From Prorocentrum cordatum (lineage: Eukaryota; Sar; Dinophyceae; Prorocentrales; Prorocentraceae): a stretch of DNA of 64,000 nucleotides. Made by a program: the position numbers and the translations under genes. Shown here in pieces: positions 29,112 through 39,685 of the stretch; positions within the stretch are counted from its first letter, which is position 1; each line of letters starts with the position of its first letter. The notes beneath the pieces were generated by a model that had not been told where the DNA came from, searched no databases, and saw nothing but the letters and a program-made list of their open reading frames with translations. The stretch spans positions 25,001 through 89,000 of the forward strand of contig CAUYUJ010019102.1 of NCBI GenBank assembly GCA_963575745.1, in the 5' to 3' direction.

Positions 29112-30536
29112 GTGCCAGGACAGATACCTCACTATGGGTATTTGGCACCCTCCATGGATCGGGGTGTACAGCAGCAGGCTCCAGGCCTAGTGCTGCCACC
29201 GACCATGGGAGAGGTGCGCCCTGAGATCCTGGCCATGCACGAGGCGCAGCAAGCCAACTTGGCCATGCAGACCACGCGGCAGCGCCGACAGCAAGATCGT
29301 CAGGCCAACAGAATGCTGAGCCGCGCAGGGCAACCTGCTAACCACAATGCAGCAGGGACACCTGCGAGCAGTCCTGCTATGGATGCATCGATGCAGCTGC
29401 CGACTTTCTCACCTTTTCGATCCGAAGCTGGTGAATCCACCCTGGAGCGTCAGATGCGCATCAGGCCAGCGACAACACCGCGTATCACCAGCGACGGCGA
29501 TTTCAGTAAGTGTGCCATATGCCTGGACCAGTTCATGAATCACGACAAGATCTGGCGTCTCCAGTGCGGTCACATATTCCACGCACAATGTTGGGATCGT
29601 GTGGTACACGATCATGTGGATAGACAGGTGGCTGGTAACATGGACGGTTCCGCGTGTGAGGCCCCCTGTGCCATATGCAGGGGTGTTGGCCTCATTACTG
29701 CCGAGTTCCACTGCGCCCTTGCTGGAGACCAAGAAACACATGATCCTCGTGAAGATATTCTTCGGAGGGCGAACGAGCTCAGGGACCTCCGTGAAGAGCC
29801 CAAGCGCGTTACAGCCATGATGGCCAGCACCGCGGAGATGTCGACGACGACCCCCGCGGGGATACCTGCATCATCGGCCAACGCGGGTTTAGTGGTGGAA
29901 GCAGCTGCACTTGCAAGGGCACCTGCCACTGACGTGCCTATTCCACTGGTAGCAGAGACCGACAGCAATGCAGGGACACCTGCCCGATCGGCTCCACCTT
30001 CGGTACCAGTGAATGATACATGGTTGAGGCGCATGGAAAGCGCTACTGATAGGAGCGCCCAATGGCTTCAGTCTTCACGCGCATACATGCCATATAGGCG
30101 AGACCTTCGTTCACGCAGTCAGCGCAGAACTGAGAACCAGGTAAGCATGTGCAGTGGTAGCAGTGGGATCTCTGAACGCGAGATGCTTCATGCGGTACTT
30201 ATGGTGAATACCGACGGCCAGATGAGCATGCGCGCGGAGGAAAATACGTTCATACATCTGCCCACTGTTTCTACGTCACACCCATACACGTATGACGAAT
30301 ACCCTACCGCTCGGATCTCTGAAAACAACCCGATCACGGAGGAAGAAGCGCGTGGGTATATGAATGCGTTTACACCTCTGTCAAGAAACGATTGGTTGTT
30401 GGAACAAAGGCGCCGTAAAGGCTTACGCGGTACGACAGTATCCGAAGTCCCTGGGCTATTCGGCGAACGCCATGAATTAGCTCTGGCAGCCAACAGCGGG
30501 GCCATGGTCAACGGTATGTTGATTATTTTAATTTGA
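29112..30536 (+). CDS. RING-H2 finger protein within retroelement
   Basis: An intact 474-residue frame. Residues 134-189 form a RING-H2 zinc finger: KCAICLDQF, then LQCGHIFHAQCW (C, H and H ligands) and finally CAICRGVG, with about 30 extra residues before the last pair. Such domains usually act as E3 ubiquitin ligases. A Gln/Arg-rich helical stretch precedes it (AMQTTRQRRQQDRQANRML). AGQPA, AGTPA, AGIPA and AGTPA sites flank it on both sides, as expected for inter-domain linkers. The C-terminal 170 residues are unrecognised. No RING domain is standard in copia elements, and copy 2 has none, so this looks like captured cargo. Confidence 0.75.
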   Translation: MPGQIPHYGYLAPSMDRGVQQQAPGLVLPPTMGEVRPEILAMHEAQQANLAMQTTRQRRQQDRQANRMLSRAGQPANHNAAGTPASSPAMDASMQLPTFSPFRSEAGESTLERQMRIRPATTPRITSDGDFSKCAICLDQFMNHDKIWRLQCGHIFHAQCWDRVVHDHVDRQVAGNMDGSACEAPCAICRGVGLITAEFHCALAGDQETHDPREDILRRANELRDLREEPKRVTAMMASTAEMSTTTPAGIPASSANAGLVVEAAALARAPATDVPIPLVAETDSNAGTPARSAPPSVPVNDTWLRRMESATDRSAQWLQSSRAYMPYRRDLRSRSQRRTENQVSMCSGSSGISEREMLHAVLMVNTDGQMSMRAEENTFIHLPTVSTSHPYTYDEYPTARISENNPITEEEARGYMNAFTPLSRNDWLLEQRRRKGLRGTTVSEVPGLFGERHELALAANSGAMVNGMLIILI

Positions 30537-30554
30537 CATTGGCAGTAATATTAA

Positions 30555-31333
30555 TACCGTTGGTTTGAAGACAGCACAGAATTTCGAGCAGATATCACGT
30601 TCCCACGGACACGCTATCAAACGGTTGAATCTTTCAAAAAGATGTATGTGTCTGGAGTGGACACGGTGCCGCGATTTGTGATCAATCCCCGCACTGCAAA
30701 ATCGCGCGCAGAGAAAGGGTAGATTCTGCGGGGGAAACTGCTGTGCCGAGACTCGACGCATACTCAGCAAATGTGGTTGAGGGCTCTGGAGAGAACCTGA
30801 GAGGCATGTCCAACATGCGGGCCATCCAGATCCTCGAGCAGGGGCGCGAGAAGATGATCATCCCTGGAGTGGAAATGTACAAGGTTCTATTTGGAAAGGG
30901 TGCCAGGGTGCTTGATTTGATGAAGACGCTCTCCGGGCACCTGGCACTCAAGGCCGATGAATACGAGAAGGCTACGGGGGGCCGAGGTTTGATGTCCTTC
31001 ACGATCACGGCCAATCCTCAATGTGAGGAAGTTCCGTTGCTTGTCAAGGAGGCTTCCGACCCAGGGCCAACTGCAGGGGCACCTGCTGTGTGCGCTGCCC
31101 ATGCATACGTGATGTCGCAAGACACGCAGGGCATCAGCTCTCCCATCAACGAGGAGACGTTCGCTTTTACGATCCAGTTTTTGGTGAACAACACCTTGGG
31201 GACCTGGCATCGCAGAAATGCGTTCTGCGGGGCTACCCCATGCCTCGGCCGACACAGACTTCGCCCCCCACAACCTGCAGGCGAAGATCTTTCAGGCCAT
31301 TCACGAGGGGGGGGAGAAATGGACTCCTCCTGA
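30555..31333 (+). pseudogene. unrecognised retroelement ORF
   Basis: Protein-like frames: FRADITFPRTRYQTVESFKK (near 30580), then after a stop at 30721 MSNMRAIQILEQGREKMIIP and a helical segment, then SSPINEETFAFTIQFLVNN (31138-31195). Hairpin sites occur at 31073 (AGAPA) and, degenerate, at 30729 and 31227. No family was recognised. It is part of the block missing from copy 2. Confidence 0.4.
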
Positions 31334-31340
31334 CACACAT

Positions 31341-32661
31341 GCAGGGACACCTGCGGAAGAAAATGATACTGTTGAGAAGTTTGATATACTTACTTCGAGC
31401 AGCGCGGCACGGCACTGGTATTACCCCCCCATCAGGAGAGTGGGGGTCGCCAAACGAGTGGCGGGGGCAGGCGCGTGCCACGGCCACTCGCACTTGCAGG
31501 GGCAGGCCGACCACTCAGGTGCTGTCAGCAAACGCGGGGAAACCTGCAATCTTTTCCCAGGCACCGGCTGTGCGTGCCAGGGGCCGCGGCAAGCCCGGCT
31601 GCGCGGTTGCCGCAGACAGCAGTGGACCTGGCTGTGTGGCCGCTGCAGAAAAAGAAGGGTTGTCGCATCATTATCATTCTCGTGCATTCGTTATTGAGGT
31701 TATACGGACAGCTTGCGCTGAACTCCGAGCACGTGGATACATATGCGACTGTCTCACACGTACAGAGGTGATGACCTCCACTGGTGCACAGTTTTTGGGT
31801 GCGCTACGTTCGGGTGATTACCAACTGTTGTGGCTCGCAACACCTGCCGACTGGTATGTGAGGCTGCCTGGTAAGCGGGCAGGGCCACATTGCCAGCGTA
31901 TCCAAAATCTGATGTCAAAGGCTCGGGCTCTACGTATGACTATTGTGCTGGTGGGGCCACCTGGGCATTTCTGGAGACAAGGTCCCATGCGAGATGTTAT
32001 TGAAGATCTTGATTTACATGTCGTGCGCATGAGGTTCTGCCATTTCGGCCTCAAGTGCGACCGCGCGAACAAGTTGCCCGGCGGATCATATCTGCAGGTG
32101 GCAACTACCTGCGAACCCAACTCCACCAACTTATGGAGATGCGCATGCAACAGAGCAGGGAAACCTGCAGATCTTACTGGGCATATTCTGGACTGGTACG
32201 GACAAGGTGCTCAGAAAGCCGAATGGCGGAATAAGACATTGACGATCATGGCCGCAAGGTTGATCGCTCACATAGACTTACACAGAACGCCTAGAAACCA
32301 TACAGGTGCTGTACATTTGAGTATTCATACTCGTGTGGATAAAGGAGTTCGAACTTACGTTCAGTCTGCTAATATTGGCCCTGAATGGGGCCATGTTGCG
32401 AGACGGGTGACTCTGAACCTGGGCGACAACGAGATCATCCAGGACATCGAGATCCAGGGCCGGCCGACTGGGTGCAACTACAACGCACCATTACCGGATG
32501 GGGTCACTAACATCCGTACTCGACTGTACTGGGAGCAGCCAGAAACAACCCTTGTGTCAGACGGCAGCTCACGGCCATGCTCAAGGCGAGTGGCGATCAT
32601 CGATGACGATCGTCCTCCCCCTTCGATTCAGCGCGGCAGCGTGCTACCCTCTATTCGATAA
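31341..32661 (+). CDS. conserved retroelement domain of unknown function
   Basis: The frame ending at 32661 is open for 523 codons, but only the part after about 31640 looks genuine. It shows alternating strands and helices (SRAFVIEVIRTACAELRARG, then LLWLATPADWYVRLPG, TIVLVGPPGHFWRQGP, HVVRMRFCHFGLKCDRANKL, then WRCAC...GHILDWYG). The same segments survive in copy 2 (ADWYV, IVWVGPLGYFWE, CRFNIKIDRANKRL), so the domain belongs to the ancestral element. The fold looks Rossmann-like and the HFGLK..xxKLPGG part resembles methyltransferase-type domains of algal copia elements; this is inference. AGKPA insertions are at 31534 and 32155, and the second is absent in copy 2. Confidence 0.5.
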
Positions 32662-33204
32662 TTTCCGACACTTGGCTTGCCAGAAACAGAACAACAGACA
32701 GCATTGCCAACATATGCTAGAATTATACAATTACTCCGACGGAAGAACCCCACATAAGAATCCTCTGGGCGAATCTGGAAAAAACCATCACCGTCGTCCT
32801 CGTGGTTGGTGAGGCGTCCTGGCTGTCTCTTCTGCGTATATTTCCTGTCGCCTTGGCGCGGGCCCCCCTTCCACTCCTTACGTTGTCCCCATCCTCGCCC
32901 CCCTGTTTGTTCCGCGCCCCGCCACCTCCTCCCCTTCCTGTTGCATGAGCGCGCATGTCGATGTTCCTCGGCGCCGTCGCCGCCACGGCCAGCACAGGCG
33001 CGTTCTCTACTGGTCACGTCGCGCAGCCGTTGGGACAACCCCGCGGGCCAGGCTGTCGGGGCAACCCCGCGAGCCGTTGGCGCGCAAGACCAAGCCGTTG
33101 GGACAACCCCGCGGGCTTCGAGCGAGGCGCAGCCGCGCTCAGGCGGAAGGCAGCACGAAACCCAGCTCTGCCGCGAGCTGCTTCGCCTCCGCCCTGGACA
33201 AAAC
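32662..33204. other. internal retroelement non-coding stretch
   Basis: A C-rich tract at 32860-32945, then a short imperfect repeat built on CCGTTGGGACAACCCCGCGGG (33026, 33058, 33095). No coding feature is supported. Confidence 0.5.
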
Positions 33205-34095
33205 CGCCTGAGACTTCCTCCATATTCAGGCTTGAGGAGCCCAAAAGTGACGACAGTTACAAGGTTCCGATGACCCGCTCGGATTACCAACATGATCTGC
33301 GGGCCCCATAGGGAGGGGGCTCCCGCCTGAGACTTCCTCACAATTCACTCACAGACGAGGCTCCCGCCTGAGACTTCCTCCATATTCAGGCTTGAGGAGC
33401 CCAAAAGTGACGACAGTTACAGGTTCCGATGACCCGCTCGGATTACCAACATGATCTGCGGGCCCCATAGGGAGGGGGCTCCCGCCTGAGACTTCCTCAC
33501 AATTCACTCAGAGACGAGGCTCCCGCCTGAGACTTCCTCCAAATTCAGGCTTGACGAGCCCAAAAGTGACGACAGTTACAGGGTTCCGATGACCCGCTCG
33601 GATTACCAACATGATCTGCGGGCCCCATAGGGAGGGGGCTCCCGCCTGAGACTTCCTCAGAATTCACTCACAGACGAGGCTCCCGCCTGAGACTTCCTCC
33701 ATATTCAGGCTTGAGGAGCCCAAAAGTGACGACAGTTACAGGGTTCCGATGACCCGCTCGGATTACCAACATGATCTGCGGGCCCCATAGGGAGGGGGCT
33801 CCCGCCTGAGACTTCCTCCAATTCACTCACAGACGAGGCTCCCGCCTGAGACTTCCTCCAATTCAGGCTTGAGGAGCCCAAAAGTGACGACAGTTACAGG
33901 GTTCCGATGACCCGCTCGGATTACCAACATGATCTGCGGGCCCCGCTCCCGCCTGAGTCACTAGGCTTCCTCCAAATTCAGGCTTGACGAGCCCAAAAGT
34001 GACGACAGTTACAGGTTTCCGATGACCCGCTCGGATTACCAACATGATCTGCGGGCCCCATAGGGAGGGGGCTCCCGCCTGAGACTTCCTCACAA
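33205..34095. repeat. 160-bp tandem array, about 5.5 copies
   Basis: AGACTTCCTCCATATTCAGG or close variants start units at 33211, 33371, 33530, 33690 and 33849 (159-160 bp steps), followed by a shortened unit. Each holds CAACATGATCTGCGGGCCCC and GACGACAGTTACAGG. It lies inside copy 1 between the unknown and methyltransferase-like domains. Confidence 0.95.
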
Positions 34096-34104
34096 TTTAC
34101 TCAA

Positions 34105-34390
34105 CGATGATGAGGATGAGGATGATGAGTGGTGGTGAAGATGAGTGGTGAAGAGGATGATGATTGATTGTGAGTGGTGGTGGCGATGATGATGTTTGAA
34201 TGATGATGATGCCGATGCCGATGATGATGATGATGATGATGATGTTCGTGAGCGTGTGAGAGAGTGCGAGTGATGATGATGATGAGTATGTGAGTGACTA
34301 AGCATGTGAGAGAGCATCATGGATGATGCTGATGAGGTTGATGATGAGAGAGTGTGAGTGAGTGTGAGTGGGTGTGTGTGTGTGTGTTCC
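34105..34390. repeat. GAT and GTGA microsatellite
   Basis: GATGATGAG-type repeats grading into GAGTGTGAGTG and (TG)n at 34370-34388. The only GAT array inside the retroelement. Confidence 0.9.
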
Positions 34391-34580
34391 TGTTCCTGCG
34401 CGGGGTGTCCAGAGAAAACAAGAACCCCACTTTGGATGTGGGGAAAAAGAGAAACAAAGGGCAGACAAATAAGCTGGTATCAAACCCCGCAAGATACCCA
34501 AAATAGTCGAAGAGGGCAACGACGACTGTGGAGACGACCTCAAAGGACTCAGGTGTAGCTCGTACTACACCGATGGACCT

Positions 34581-35360
34581 TTGGACTCCGACACGGATGG
34601 CAACGGTGAAGAGGAGACCTTTATCACCCTACTTGCGGGGCAACCTGCTGAATCCTATGCAGATGTATTCTCCATAATCCCCACCCTGTGCTATGGGCGA
34701 CACAACAAGGTATATATGTTAGAACTATGTGGGGGATTTGGAGGCATCTCCCAGTTATCATTCAGCCGAGGTGTGTCGTGAGGGGGGCACCTCGACAAAA
34801 GTACTTTCGTTGATCTTGGAAATAAGGAGGTCCAAGATGCAGTGATGCACTATTTAGACGTTTGCTTCTTTCAGGTTGTCATGCTACAACCCAGCTGCCG
34901 AACGACTGGCCTGCCTTCCTACTTCAATGCTCAGGTTAACTACGACACCTGGCACGAACATCGTAAGGAGGATTTACCACGCACCAAGTTCTGTGGGAAG
35001 GTAGCTGTACGTCGGAATTGATCTTCGAATATTCTATTTCCGAGAACAACCAGTTGGGACTTGGGTGGATCAGATCCCGCCATGGACTACGTTGGCCAAC
35101 AGCAAGGACACTTGCAAACTACATGGATCAGTGTACTGCAGGCCTACGCGACTCCCATGGGGTACTTATACGAAAACCGATTGAGATCATGGCTAACCGT
35201 CGCTTACTACTTACGCTCTTTGAACGAAAGCGATGTGATGGCCATCATCCACATGCGTCGGTGTGCAATATGGAACTGTCCATGGCTGCGCAGTATGCAC
35301 CAAAGATGCAGTCGCTCTTTGTTGATGCTGTTCAGATCGCGCACGACCTTTTCTAAACAA
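34581..35360 (+). pseudogene. cytosine-methyltransferase-like domain
   Basis: Three successive frames. At 34717-34781 YMLELCGGFGGISQLSFSRG resembles the SAM-binding motif I of C5-cytosine methyltransferases. Next GGHLDKSTFVDLG, then VVMLQPSCRTTG (in place of a PPCQ motif) and DLPRTKFCGKVA. After a stop near 35021, WPTARTLANYMDQCTAGLRD and KPIEIMANRRLLLTLFERKR, then CDGHHPHA. A methyltransferase-like segment of this order occurs in other dinoflagellate copia polyproteins, to my knowledge. The catalytic PC is not conserved and frames are broken, so activity is unlikely. An AGQPA hairpin is at 34635. Confidence 0.45.
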
Positions 35361-36268
35361 CTCGTGGCCCTTTCCATGGTCACCCATATTCGTCTACTGT
35401 GTTGGCGACCAACGTAAGGGGATGCGAGTTGGACGATCCGAGTCTTCCCCGACAACCGGACGGCTCGATTGCGAGACCACCGTCGGGAGGGCTTGGGTGT
35501 CTTGCCTGCGCGGATAGCGTGAATATGCACTCTCCATCGCATGATCGGATTCCGATGTATTGCAGATGGTACGACAAGGGTGACTATCATTGAGAGTGTC
35601 CGAGTTGTAAGAATAACTACGGGAATCTCAAACCTGGACATGTACTAACACCCGGCAAATGCAAGTTTGCCAATCCTTGGAAGCTTTCCGGCAATCATGG
35701 ACAGATCCCGCCGGTTCCCGTCGGGCCGGCAGCAGGACCTGCACCGCCAGATCCTGCCGAAGTTGCAGCGCCTCCACCTGGGGCACCAGCAGCACCAGCA
35801 CTTACGCGACTGCGAGCACCTAGACCTGGCCTGAGAGCTGGATCTACCGCAGGCGCAAGCAGTCACGACATCACTGTTGGAAGACATGCTGCTGAGCCTG
35901 CTGCAGGGCAACCTGCCTCAAGCGGGGCCGGTAGCTCGGATGACCACCTCCGACTACCGCAGGTTAGAGTCAGACGTGGTCGACAGCAAGGTGGAGAAGC
36001 GCCTCCACCACCACCAGCAGGGAGCCCTGCCGCACGACCACGACTACCAGACTGGTCACGGTTCGATGTGCAAGTCAGTCTACAACATTTTCGAAGCCTT
36101 GACCCCAGCGTGGTAACGCGCGAGTTGCGAAAGCTACATTCACGCTGTTTCCACGTGAAAGAGCCTAAGATGAGACTCGTCTTAAGCAACATAGGTCTGG
36201 ATAGTGTTAAACTCAACCTCATCAAGGGTGTCTGCGACACATGCCGACAATGCAGAGCTGGGGACTAA
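35361..36268 (+). pseudogene. Pro-rich linker and integrase zinc-binding region, copy 1
   Basis: After a short segment with ECPSCKNNYGNLKPGH (35596 on) comes a Pro/Ala-rich linker (35700-36020), then LPDWSRFDVQVSLQHFRSLD and ELRKLHSRCFH...CDTCRQC. The Hx4H and Cx2C pairs are the HHCC zinc site at the integrase N-terminus, which binds element ends. The same region in copy 2 (LPDWASFDIQMNLSSLRSCD and LHLKGYH) confirms it as coding. Relative to copy 2, copy 1 carries about 24 extra nt around the hairpin at 35903. Confidence 0.6.
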
Positions 36269-36290
36269 CCTGGACACACAGTTATGCCCT

Positions 36291-37799
36291 CTACTGCATT
36301 ACCTGGCTAGTATAATGATGAAGTGGACTGTGACTTGATGTTTCACAAGCACGAGCACAATCTATTTCACATTCTCGATCGTTGTATGCGATTTGCTGCT
36401 GGGATGGAAATACCAGATAAAAGCGATGACTACCATCCTGTATGCATATCATCAGTGCTGGATGCAGTTTGGACCAGCTAAGGTATTTTATTCGGATGGA
36501 GAAGGTGCTCTTAATAATGATACTGCGAAAGCAGCCCTCAAGGCAAAAGGCACTGAACTTAGAATACGTGCGCGTGGACAGCACGCTACGACTATCGAGG
36601 CCAGAAATGGCATCCTACATCATCTACTCCACGTAATGGAGGCTGAACTCAATAGGTTAGACATACCTCTTGTGTTCACTAGACTACTGCATGAAGCCTT
36701 GTTTGCTTCCAACGCATTCGCTTTCTACAACGAGGTGTCTCCATGCAATGCACTATTTGGACGGCAACCAGCAATGCTCCCTGACCTCCCTGTTCTGGAC
36801 CACGAGCAGTCGACAGAAACATCAGACCATTCTCGTGAGCAGACAATACGCAGGGTATGCATTGAGGCGATCACACAGGCCACGACAGTAGCTAAGACCA
36901 ATCGTGCTCTACGCACTAAGGCGACACTTACAGGTCAACATTATTATGACGAAGGAGATTTGGTTGACTACCATCGCCCTACGACTACTAAAGGTGACTG
37001 GGGAGGTTGGAATGGCCCGTTCCCGCATGTGAAGAATGGTCCTGAAAGGAGTCAGGTCATCATCCGAGTAGGCAACCGGGATGTTCAAATACAGTACGGC
37101 GATGCAAGACACTCGCTCAACATTGAAGCACTCATAGCCCGAGAGATTGGCTCCGACAACACTGCACTACGCACAGTGTTGACATTCGTAGTCAGCCTTT
37201 CAGCGGGGAGACCTGCGCTGTCATTTGGCTATGTGCCGACCAAGAAAGGTACGCTTCAGATGGCAACGGCAAGTCGCTTATCTCCAAAGGTACACTTGGC
37301 CCTACAATATCTCATCAGAAACTTCTTCCGCATCGAGAATGTTGTTTCGGTCAGATTAGCCAAGAGCAATCATGAGCTACCCTCGGTTACTTTTGCTGAC
37401 AGTTGCACATTGGTTCATTACGATAACGACGTGAATCCAGGATTCCACTACCATGAAGCAGAAGGTACTGCTCTGAATATACATGATAGAACTGGATCAG
37501 CACACTCAGGAATTATCCAATGCCTGAAGTTCACCAAACCTCAGGCAGGCTTCGATCAGGATATGTCAAGGTTCGAGGACTTGGCTGATGCGCCGGCACC
37601 TGAGGGAGCCGCTAGAGAGGCTTCAGAAGCCGAGCCAGAACATGATGACGGACGGCTGTCTACGATCTACGAAGAACCAGAAGCTGATTTTGAGTCACAT
37701 GTCATGGAGGTATGTTACGCAGAGTTGAGAGGAAAAGGAACTGTTGGAGGCAACTCCACCAGAAGAGCTCTTTACCGTATCCACACATATGATTCCTGA
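36291..37799 (+). CDS. copia-type integrase core and C-terminal region, copy 1
   Basis: Catalyses insertion of the cDNA. The first catalytic Asp region (DEVDCDLMF, near 36315) is in one frame. After a shift near 36420 a 468-residue frame carries FYSDGEGAL (Asp at residue 35) and TIEARNGIL (Glu at residue 69), 33 residues apart, close to the D35E pattern. It then has FNEVSPCNALFGRQPAMLPD-like sequence (HEALFASNAFAFYNEVSPCN), typical of copia integrases. C-terminal parts include GDWGGWNGPFP and an AGRPA hairpin at 37203. Copy 2 has a parallel decayed version at 47476-48665. Confidence 0.75.
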
Positions 37800-39250
37800 C
37801 CAGAGTGCGTTGATCACTGTAGCTGGTGGACAGCGGGGACACCTGCCGAAGTGGGGGCGCACTCATGATCCTAATACTGAGGAAACGTACTTCGCTCCCT
37901 TGTGCACCCTGGTCGAAGACGACAGCTATGGACACGACGCCGACGAAAACGGTCCATGCGTTGAACTCCTGCTTTGCAACAGAGGTGTCAAGGGTAGTCT
38001 TGTCCGGGCAGCAACAAATGCTGTTGGGCGCCGACCGGGTGGCCGTCATGCGTGTATATGTTGCTGCCGCTACAAAGCGAGCTGTGGTCGTCAAGGAAGA
38101 CGACCTCCTCGCTGAGGCTGACAGCCAGGCGAAGCCTCAGAAAATATCGAAGGCCCTTTTCACCGAGCTCAAGACATGGTTCGACAATGAATGCTTCAAA
38201 ATGCAGGAGATCGCCAAAGCGTCGAACATCATGACTTCGAGATATGTATAGAAATGGAAATTTGTAAAAACGACACGGGTGAGATGGAGCGCACCATCCG
38301 ACTTCGTCTGGTATTTCGAGGCTTCACGGACCTAGAAGCTTTCGATGTAGAGATATTTTCGGGAACGGCCAGAAGGTCAAGCCAGAGGTTGCTTGCTAGC
38401 ACGGCAGCGTGCAAGAAACAGTGGATCATTGCTTCCCTGGGCGTCAACATGGCCTTCCTAAAGGGATTGACCTATCGAGAACTCGCCGAGGCAACTGGTG
38501 AAAAGGAGCGTGTGGTGTGCTTTATTTTGCCGCCTGGGTCGGCAACTGTGCTCCGTGGTCTTCCAGGGTTTGAGAACTACGATGAGTTAAAACGGTGTCT
38601 GCAGTGCTTGAAACCGGGCACAGGCACTGAGGGCCCCACGGGCTTTCTCACTTAAGCTCAGGAGAACCACCAGAGGTATTGGCCTCCGACCTACTTCTGA
38701 CGACGAGGAGTTCGAGACGAGCACTAACTTGCTCACGGCCAAACATGTTGATGACATTAACATGGCTGGTACTGAGGACACCATTGACAAGTATGTCGAA
38801 TTCGTTGAGGATGCCTCTGGTAAGTGTTAACTCAACAAGCACACATATACGAACTGTGCTGTGAGGTACTCCAAGGATGAGGACGGCAATGTCACTCTGG
38901 ACCAAGATGAATACATCAAATAGCTCCGTTCTGCGCACCATCCTGAATTGACCGGCGCGGACGCTGACGCTCAAGCGACCAAGATCAGCCTCAGAGGTGC
39001 GCTGGCATACGCATTGATCACCCAGATCTGGCTGATGGTCTATGATGTATCTCTCCAACGTGTCCAAAAACCGACCAATATTCAATTGCGACGATTAAAC
39101 GCGATCGCCGGAAAGTTACAGGCCTGCCCGAAGAAGATCGTCTACCAGGCGATGAACCCCACGGGCGAGGTCGACTGACATAGCGACTCAGGCTATCGAC
39201 GCCTGAGTGGAGACGCCGATGACGACGTCAAGCTCTATTGCATTCGCGGG
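37800..39250 (+). pseudogene. copia-type reverse transcriptase, frameshifted
   Basis: Pieces in order: KISKALFTELKTWFDNECFK (38140), then in a second frame LRLVFRGF (38299), SGTARRSSQRLLASTAACKK, ASLGVNMAFLKG (the first Asp of the active site is replaced: usual DVxxAFL reads GVNMAFL) and ILPPGSATVLRGLPG. A third frame has LLTAKHVDDINMAG (38732 on), where VDD is the YxDD active site. Then LRGALAYALITQIWLMVYDV and NIQLRRLNAIAGKLQ follow, the usual connection region. There are stops at 38653, 38829 and 38921. The missing first Asp and the shifts make it inactive. Confidence 0.75.
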
Positions 39251-39685
39251 GCAAAACTGCTACGACGTGGAAACACGTCATCTGGCAAGCCTGTCGTTCA
39301 CTTGATTGATGCGTACTGCAAGTCTCACCGCTTGCAAGTCCGCTCGAGCTACTCAGCAGAGGCACTTGCAGCAGCCCACAATTTGGAGGACTGTTATCCC
39401 ACGATTTGCACTATGCGCGAGCTCCATGCGGGGCCACTCGCACCCACTCAGTTGAAAGACATACGTGAGTTGGGTGACCTGTGCATCAAGGTCATTTTGA
39501 CCATCGATGCTGAGTCTGTCTTCAAGTCCTTGTCATGCAAAGACTTGAAGGAGCCGACTGAGTGTGCCCTTGTAGGACACATAAGTTGGATACGACAGAT
39601 GCTGGAGCGCGGAATCGTGCATGGCATTCAGTGGTGTGATACCCGCGATATGACTGCGGATGGGCACACAAAAAGGGAGCATTGA
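39251..39685 (+). CDS. RNase H domain, copy 1
   Basis: The frame from 39302 holds the four acidic residues of RNase H in the expected order: Asp3 (HLIDAYC), Glu20 (SYSAEALAAAH), Asp69 (ILTIDAES) and Asp120 (TRDMTADGHTK). The domain degrades the RNA of the RNA:DNA hybrid. It ends the polyprotein with a TGA at 39683-39685. This is the usual last domain of copia pol. Confidence 0.7.
   Translation, partial: AKLLRRGNTSSGKPVVHLIDAYCKSHRLQVRSSYSAEALAAAHNLEDCYPTICTMRELHAGPLAPTQLKDIRELGDLCIKVILTIDAESVFKSLSCKDLKEPTECALVGHISWIRQMLERGIVHGIQWCDTRDMTADGHTKREH

Larger units (their letters stand above)
25069..37846 (+). repeat. dispersed GCRGG-GNNA-CCTGC hairpins (20 strict copies)
   Basis: Fourteen-nt units with a 5-bp stem and 4-nt loop start at 25069, 26223, 26808, 27258, 27277, 28570, 28720, 28894, 29325, 29352, 29856, 29970, 31073, 31341, 31534, 32155, 34635, 35903, 37203 and 37833. 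Every loop is G..A (GCAA 9, GACA 4, GAAA 3, GGCA 2, GATA 1, GAGA 1). Half the stems have GCAGG, half GCGGG, which keeps pairing as G-U in the sense RNA. In nearly all, the coding frame reads Ala-Gly-x-Pro-Ala. Looser copies are at 24180, 27234, 29913, 30729 and 31227. Confidence 0.9.

Noticed and set aside
25069-37846. Hairpin cores read as restriction or methylation target sites (ACCTGC)
   Set aside because: The match to a 6-bp bacterial enzyme site follows from the stem sequence; no biological link in this setting.
39246-39260. GCGGG-GCAAA-ACTGC as a further hairpin unit
   Set aside because: Five-base loop, broken stem, and the RNase H frame reads RGAKL, not AGxPA; kept out of the strict set.
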